A stretch of DNA of 64,000 bases, taken from positions 1-64,000 of the forward strand of contig JAHLJZ010000021.1 in the NCBI GenBank assembly GCA_025602915.1. Direction: 5' to 3'. Below are positions 58,749-64,000 of the stretch, piece by piece. How positions within the stretch are numbered: position 1 is the stretch's first letter; the number at the start of each line of letters is the position of its first letter. The translations under genes and the position numbers were made by a program. A model generated the notes under the pieces. It had not been told where the DNA came from. It saw nothing but the letters and a program-made list of their open reading frames with translations, and did no database searches. This stretch comes from Paraphysoderma sedebokerense. Taxonomy: Eukaryota > Blastocladiomycota > Physodermatomycetes > Physodermatales > Physodermataceae.

Positions 58749-59152
58749 AATTTATATGCTAATATCCTTCAAGAATGGGACAGTCCAGTCTGATAATTGC
58801 AGGAGGCAGGTAAATTTTTGTTTGGAACGATCACGGAAAATCCTATTGTTCTTGGACCTCGCTCAGAAGTACTCATGATATGCAAATTACAATGCCGTCC
58901 CCATGTGTCTTTTATCTATGAAAATCAATTTACAGAAAAAGTACATTTCATACAATAAGATTCCTCGGATGATGGGTTGACTTAAAATTCAATACTTTAT
59001 TTAGGATGCTGATAGAGTTCGTGAATCAAACTAACCTTCAGCCGGATTCAACTTATTTCAGATGATCAAACAGAAATTAGTTCTAACAACTTGAGGGAAT
59101 GACTGTATATGTTTAGACGATGATAAGTTTATGAAATTATCAGATCACAACA
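58749..59152. other. Intergenic, TRM44 promoter side / tRNA-Gly
   Basis: 404 bp; AT-rich. No element is recognised. Confidence 0.5.
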
Positions 59153-59223
59153 GCGTAAGTAGTATAGCGGTAGAATACTTGCCTTCCAAGCAAGTGGCCG
59201 GGGTTCGACTCCCCGCTTACGCA
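59153..59223 (+). tRNA. tRNA-Gly(UCC)
   Basis: 71-nt cloverleaf without intron. The acceptor stem GCGTAAG pairs with CTTACGC, with discriminator A. The D-arm holds TAGCGGTAGA. The anticodon stem TTGC/GCAA encloses loop CTTCCAA, giving anticodon TCC. The T-arm GGGG/CCCC has loop TTCGACT. A-box-like TAGCGGTAGAA and B-box GGTTCGACTCC are intact. An A/T-rich tail follows. Confidence 0.95.
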
Positions 59224-59535
59224 TTACTTTCTCACTCTGGGAGAGTTATTCTTTTTTTGGCTCATGCAAAAAGCACTGCAGACATTACCATACCACATAA
59301 CGAGGAGTTTAAAAGTGTGGCAGCAATTCAAAATCAATTTGTATGTCCGGATATCATATCAGTTGTTGAAATATTTGTATTTGTATGTATATCACATTGA
59401 TTTGTGAATTCGCAATAATGTACTAGTGTTTTTGATGGGCTTCGTATGATAACGGGTCAACCCTTCCAAAGTTAGGTGGTCGCAACTGATGCAAGCAAGC
59501 TGTACGGTTCCGACCTTAGCACTCCATCTCAAAAT
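59224..59535. other. Intergenic, tRNA-Gly / WD40 gene
   Basis: 312 bp; includes a TTTTTTT run at 59252-59258 that could end polymerase III transcription of the tRNA. Otherwise nothing. Confidence 0.5.
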
Positions 59536-62246
59536 CTACACACACATCCATCCCTTTCCAACTTTGACTTTAGATGTGTCCCACCATTCCTTCTCTTTCC
59601 GTTGTTCTCCTTCAACCTCTCCTTCATTCTCAACTTTCCTTCTCCTTTCTCTGTCCCCTTCCATTTCATAATCCCACTCCCACCATCGCCTGCCTCCGAC
59701 AGATTCATACTCGACCACACTTCCATATACATCGTCACTGTTGGCCACCCAAAATTTTTCTCCGTCTTGTGCAACCGTAATTCCACCAATCTCGCCAAAA
59801 AAATCTATTGTTTGTTTTGTTCCCTCGTTAATATTTATTATATGGACAAAGTCGGCAGATTCGGCCATAAATAAGAAAGGAGCGGTTGAAGTTGGATGGA
59901 AACGAAGGGATCGAACGGATCCGAGTGAAGAACGGTAAACTTTCAATGTCTTGGAGAGAAAGCGGGTGTCGTATAAACGGGCTGTATTGTCTTGGTTACC
60001 TGTCGCGAGGAGATGAGATGTCGGAGACCTAATGGGATTACAAGAGAGATGGGATCAGCAGAAAGTCAGCGAGATGAAAGAGTTGGAATGTACGCACCAT
60101 GCACACGCAAATGAGTAATCGATATGCCCAGTTAACTTTGTTATTACTATTGTGCTGACTGTCAGCGGGTATACATACATGAGAGTATTGAATTAAGCCG
60201 GGACGTACCTTCGCCTCGATCTGCATCCACAATCAATGAATTGGTATCGTCGCCAACAACACACAACAATCGTCGATCAGGGCTCTGAGTCGTACACTTT
60301 CCAGCCAACACAAAACGAAGAAGTGTTAATCGACTTCCAAAGGTGAAGCAAGTGCCGCAGCAACAAATTTGCAAATATCTTACGTTAACAGCCCAATCGA
60401 CGTCAATCGTTTTCTTCCAAGCTCTAGTTTCCAAATTCAACATTCTAACTTTCTGATCATTACTGCTCACTATGGCTTTTATGTCCCCACCTCGACCTTC
60501 CGTTATCTCAATATGATTCGTTATGCCATTGGGGTCAGTAGTAACGACACCACTCACTGGTTTTGCTGTTTTGTTTAATGATTTCAACACATATTCTCCA
60601 TTAAATCCACCAATCATAACTACTCCACGATCTGCGCACATTGTTGAAATTTTAACTGGTCCGAACCCACCGGTAGCTGACGGGTCAGAGAAACAGTCGA
60701 TTAATGTTGATGATGTACGAGTCAGAGGGTTATAACATTTGATAAGGTGATCATGTGTGTAGTAAACGGAATTTTTGGATGTGGCATATATCAGATTGCG
60801 AAGTTGAAAATGGACGATGGTATGTTTTAAAGCTAGTTTAGTGTAGTGAAATTGATACATAGGTGGGGAACTGCTGAGAGGCGTAATTTGCTAATGAATG
60901 GAAGTTAAGAATGATATGCAATTAGCTATGAAGAGAGTAGGGAAGGAATGACGAATATACAAACAGAATCCAGTGAGTCAAGCTGTGTGTCCAAATTCCT
61001 ATAATTGTGGTATGACTGTATCCTAGCCTGTCGGTACCGTTCTCTAGATACTGGGAGCACATCCCAGTCGATACCCTGTGGGTCTATTCCACGTTCAAAA
61101 ACATCATGTGCGGTTATTTCTTCCGGAGGGTCCTAATGCGGGATATACAATTGTCAAGTTCAAATACTTTCATCAACAAATATCAATGACAGTAGGTAGA
61201 CGAACCGATTCAATGTAATATGTATCTTGCTGCATGCCATTACTGCTCATCAAGTCATCGTCGTTGTCCTCACTCGCACTCGCCCCATCATCGTCGTCTA
61301 CTTCTTCCGACGTTTCTTGATCAAAGTCAAAGTCATAACCATTCATGAACTCCCCATTCTCATTTACGGTCTCCGGCAGTGTTTGAGAGAGGCTGTCGTT
61401 CTGAGTCGAAGATTCGGCCAAAGTGGAATGATCAATAGTCACTTCGTCGTTGCTAGGCTCAAGGTCTTCGGGCGGTCGATCCTGATCCCCTTCATTTCCG
61501 GCGGCTATTTCCACACCAAATGTATTACCTTCGTCTTGATACGATTGTTCGGACGCAAAATCTGGTCCCAAAATCATTTCATTCGTCGTTGAGTCTTCTG
61601 TCATTTCTGCTATCGTTGAAGAATTGGAGGGTGGGGTAATGGGTGGATGACTCACAAAGGCAGGCGACGGGTTTGATAATTCTAGAGGAGGATAATTGGA
61701 TGGTACCTGTGACAATGGATTTGAAAAAGATGTTATCGTTGCATGTGATGGCGCTTCGGGCATAGTAACATCAATATCCGTCAAAGATAAAGTATTTGAC
61801 GATGTTGGAGTCATACGATTATCATTTGGCTGATGCGAAGATAATTGTGTCGGAGTTTGCGGTTGATAGAGCGGCGTTAATGAGGGTGAGTCCAATTCCA
61901 TGCGACTAAGTGATGGAAGTGGAGTTGATGATGAGGTCGATACTGATATTTCGGACATGGTTGGTTCCAAAGTCCCATGAGTTTCAGCTTCCGGACTGGG
62001 GAGGTGACTTTGGGTGTCTTGCTGATTATCATTGAGAAAAAGAGGGTCATGGTAATTTGAATTCGCTGACAAGGTAGTTGCATTAAATGTGGAGCGATCT
62101 GAAGTATGCGAATAGTCGAGTGTATTTGGGAATTGAGAATTTACCGGGGAGGGGTATATTGAGGATGGAAGCGGTGGCGAAGGTGAACTCGAGTTCGACG
62201 ATGGCTTCGACTCTGAGGACAACGAATGGTTCTGCTGTTCTGCCAT
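59536..62246 (-). CDS. WD40 protein of the S. pombe C2A9.03 family
   Basis: Six exons (61206-62246, 60965-61132, 60384-60890, about 60209-60296, about 60098-60147, 59536-60028), about 781 aa. The first ~345 residues are disordered Ser/Pro-rich with an acidic run (EEVDDDDGASASEDNDDD). Then comes the family linker IDWDVLPVSRERYRQARIQ and the propeller: HFQLRNLIYATSKNSVYY, VVMIGGFNGEYV, GITNHIEITE, SSNDQKVRMLNLETRAW, LLCVVGDDTNSLIVD, LTGHIDYSFACAW, LATGNQDNTARLYDTR, SLRFHP and AESADFVHII. The order matches the uncharacterised fission-yeast/plant WD family. That family's molecular role is not settled; acting as a scaffold is inference. The C-terminus carries an extra ~45-residue charged, Trp-containing tail. 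Confidence 0.85.
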
Positions 62247-62492
62247 TTATAAATTATGAAGGTGAAGATGCCTTGTGAGTGGTAAGTTACGACATGGAAA
62301 GCAAGAGTGGATTATATATCACACAGTCCTGTGCAGACGAGATGGAGCGGATAGGATGAGATTCTCGCTATTCCAGTCGGGCTCAACTTCCCTCGCCCGT
62401 GCAGACTGAAGACGCTCCACCTGGATAACAGTCATTGCATTTATTTTCATCGATTCCCTTTATTTTAATAGACTTGTGCCCCGTCATTACGT
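62247..62492. other. Intergenic, WD40 promoter / mS23 3' end
   Basis: 246 bp between two genes on the same strand; no element is recognised. Confidence 0.5.
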
Positions 62493-63361
62493 CTACAGTG
62501 TCTCCTCCTGCACAGCCTTCATACTCTCGGCACGCACTTGCCACAGCTCCTCGTTCTTCCTCAACACAACCTCCTCTTCAACCCACCCTTGGTAATTACA
62601 CGGTTTCGTCAATTTTAATTCCTGAATAGTCGATCCGCTCATTTCTAGTCGCTCATTACTTGGGACTGCCTGTGACTTTAATTTCTGTATATTCTGTAAT
62701 TTATGCTGCCTTTCTTGCTCCTCTTGCCGCATGCGAGCATTATAAAACTCTGTACACGCCTTTCGGTAGGCAGCGTCGACACTGTCACCTTGCGAAATGA
62801 GATAAAGTTGATATTGGACAACACTGTTACACAAAAGAATGTGTGATTAATACATAATCAGATAAATTCACTGGGTCATTCACGATCAAACATTGAAACG
62901 TACTGTTCTCCCGTCACTTCTTGACCTTCCCTGAATACTTTTGTCCAATCGAGAGCGTTCCTTGGATTATCCAATTCAACCAAAGACGTCGGGCGAGTCA
63001 GCTCAAACGGATGATCATTATAGAATCTCTTCCTCAATGAATCCTCTGGGTACATTATCGTAGGAGGTCGTGACTTTTTCGGTCGCAAATGCTTCTGAGC
63101 GTTCGATTTAGTTTGTTTCGGAGGTGAAGGAAGCAATTGCTTGAGAGTACTGAGATAATGGCTTTGTAGCGGATTTTTAGGTGACATGGTTGGTCGTTCG
63201 AAAGGGAGGGCAGAGTCGGATGCCAAAGTTACTGGAGCACGAGGGAGGGGCCGAGGTGGGGGGATTTTCTGCATGACTTTGTGCCAGACAGGAACAGCCG
63301 AAATGAGTTTTGCCTTGTAAAGGCGGGATATATTTCGATAGATAGGTGCTGTTTGTGGCAT
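62493..63361 (-). CDS. Mitochondrial small-subunit ribosomal protein mS23 (Rsm25-like)
   Basis: Two exons, 62904-63361 and 62493-62823, 262 aa. Short basic N-terminus with IYRNISRLYKAKLISAVPVW; the family block YPEDSLRKRFYNDHPFELTRP is followed by TGEQYV or VVQYQLYLI across the intron and by AYRKACTEFYNARMRQEEQE. These match the MRP-S23/Rsm25 pattern (YPED.LR..FY.DHP.EL.RP; DVVQYQLYLM; A...A..EFY..R). It acts in the mitochondrial ribosome small subunit. A splice 1-2 bases off is possible at the acceptor, but phase and family agree. It shares a 276-bp divergent promoter with the kinase gene. Confidence 0.85.
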
Positions 63362-63463
63362 GATTCGATCACTCCTGGTGCGTAATTGCGATATCCCCTA
63401 TCGTTCTCTTGTCATCAAGAATAGAATTGTAGTAAACCAGTAAACACGGAATTGTGCAAGAGA

Positions 63464-63499
63464 CACGTGACTTACATCAATATTAATAAATGTCACGTG
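63464..63499. promoter_or_regulatory. Pair of CACGTG E-boxes
   Basis: CACGTG occurs at 63464-63469 and 63494-63499, 30 bp apart (about three helical turns), in opposite flank orientation (CACGTGAC and GTCACGTG). They lie midway in the divergent mS23/kinase promoter. GTCACGTG is the preferred site of Cbf1/USF-like bHLH factors. Confidence 0.55.
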
Positions 63500-63637
63500 C
63501 GGTTGCCAACTTACTTTTAAACTTGTTACACTGAAACTCAGTTCTGCGCAGTCCCTGCATCAGTGATCTTTCTCTGTCGACATTCCTATCATCGATCGCA
63601 TCTATATCCCTAATGCTTGGTGCTCCTCTCGTACGTG

Positions 63638-64000
63638 ATGATTGTAAACGCCGAGAAACTCTACACTAAACAGGAGAAAATCGGGAGGGGTTCCTTCGGA
63701 GAGGTATCTGCATGATGCTTCTAATTTCCCTATTCTTCTCTCAAGAATTCTGACCTAATTTGACTACATATCAATGTCGATTTCTGTCATTCATAATTCC
63801 AGGTTTTCAAAGGGTAATATACTCTCACTTTAATCATCGCTTCCCTTTATTTCGCCACCCAGACGGCCAACACATGCTGCGGACTTTAAGCATTCTTTCA
63901 ATTTCTCAATGCCTTCCTTTACCCGAATCATGAGTATCTAACAACTCGATTTATTTCTGGTGTGCTGCATTCATTAGTGTGAATACTCAAACTGGAAACC
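63638..64000 (+). CDS. GCK/STE20-family protein kinase, 5' end only
   Basis: The start of a germinal-centre-kinase type gene, cut by the right window edge. Exons 63638-63703, 63803-63813 (11 bp) and 63978 onward give MIVNAEKLYTKQEKIGRGSF then GEVFKGVNTQTGN. This is the Gly-rich loop GxGSFGxV of MST3/Sps1/Sid1-like kinases (family: LFTKLERIGKGSFGEVFKG). Such kinases act in septation, polarity or stress cascades. The 11-bp second exon is too short for usual gene finders but keeps the phase, and the joined motif is textbook. Confidence 0.85.

Overview
The window looks like nuclear DNA of an early-diverging, probably zoosporic (flagellate) fungus. Genes are dense and AT-leaning, lie on both strands, and are split by many short GT-AG introns of about 55-120 bp. 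Fungal-type proteins occur (Atf1-class bZIP, class V myosin with a DIL tail, Nta1, Trm44, mS23/Rsm25). They sit beside proteins lost from yeasts and most terrestrial fungi: epsilon-tubulin, which goes with centrioles and flagella, and an EPG5 autophagy tether. The lineage assignment is inference from gene content. Layout: 1-6.7 kb is a tandem array of three minus-strand genes for a 7-transmembrane receptor fused to an RGS domain. Two copies are identical over at least 1,945 bp although the DNA between them has diverged, and the third is damaged. 7.3-10.2 kb is a DNAJC11-type mitochondrial J-protein. 10.9-12.8 kb is a Ser/Pro-rich single-pass membrane protein. 14.9-16.1 kb is a secreted GDSL esterase whose reading frame breaks at the catalytic serine codon. 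16.3-20.9 kb holds two paralogous F-box proteins with an unfamiliar Cys-rich C-terminus. 21.3-24.3 kb holds a three-LIM protein and, divergently, an Atf1-type bZIP factor with a perfect CRE in its promoter. 25.1-25.7 kb is a small secreted protein built of 20-residue repeats. 26.5-27.6 kb is an orphan 7TM protein. 28.2-36.4 kb is EPG5 (about 2,656 aa), convergent with myosin V (36.7-43.0 kb, 15 exons). 43.4-43.9 kb is COA8. 44.7-47.7 kb is a divergent ALDH3-like protein that lacks the catalytic Cys. 48.5-49.0 kb is a second small secreted protein sharing gene design with the first. 50.2-51.9 kb is Nta1 and 52.0-54.7 kb epsilon-tubulin. 54.9-56.6 kb is an RCC1-repeat protein, 56.8-58.7 kb Trm44, 59.15 kb tRNA-Gly(UCC), 59.5-62.2 kb a WD40 protein of the S. 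pombe C2A9.03 family, and 62.5-63.4 kb mS23. The 5' end of a GCK/STE20 kinase runs off the right edge. The genes do not form one pathway. Themes are G-protein signalling (7TM-RGS array, orphan 7TM), trafficking and autophagy (myosin V, EPG5), mitochondria (DNAJC11, COA8, mS23), tRNA and N-degron biology (Trm44, tRNA-Gly, Nta1), and small secreted proteins. No convincing transposon, virus-like element, rRNA or CRISPR array was seen. The points most worth following are the pseudo-ALDH, the two secreted-protein genes with a shared SP/Cys/phase-2-intron design but unrelated tails, the gene-converted 7TM-RGS array, the F-box/Cys-rich pair and the fungal EPG5. Exon coordinates were worked out by hand from splice consensus, reading phase and family alignment; a few may be off by a base or two.
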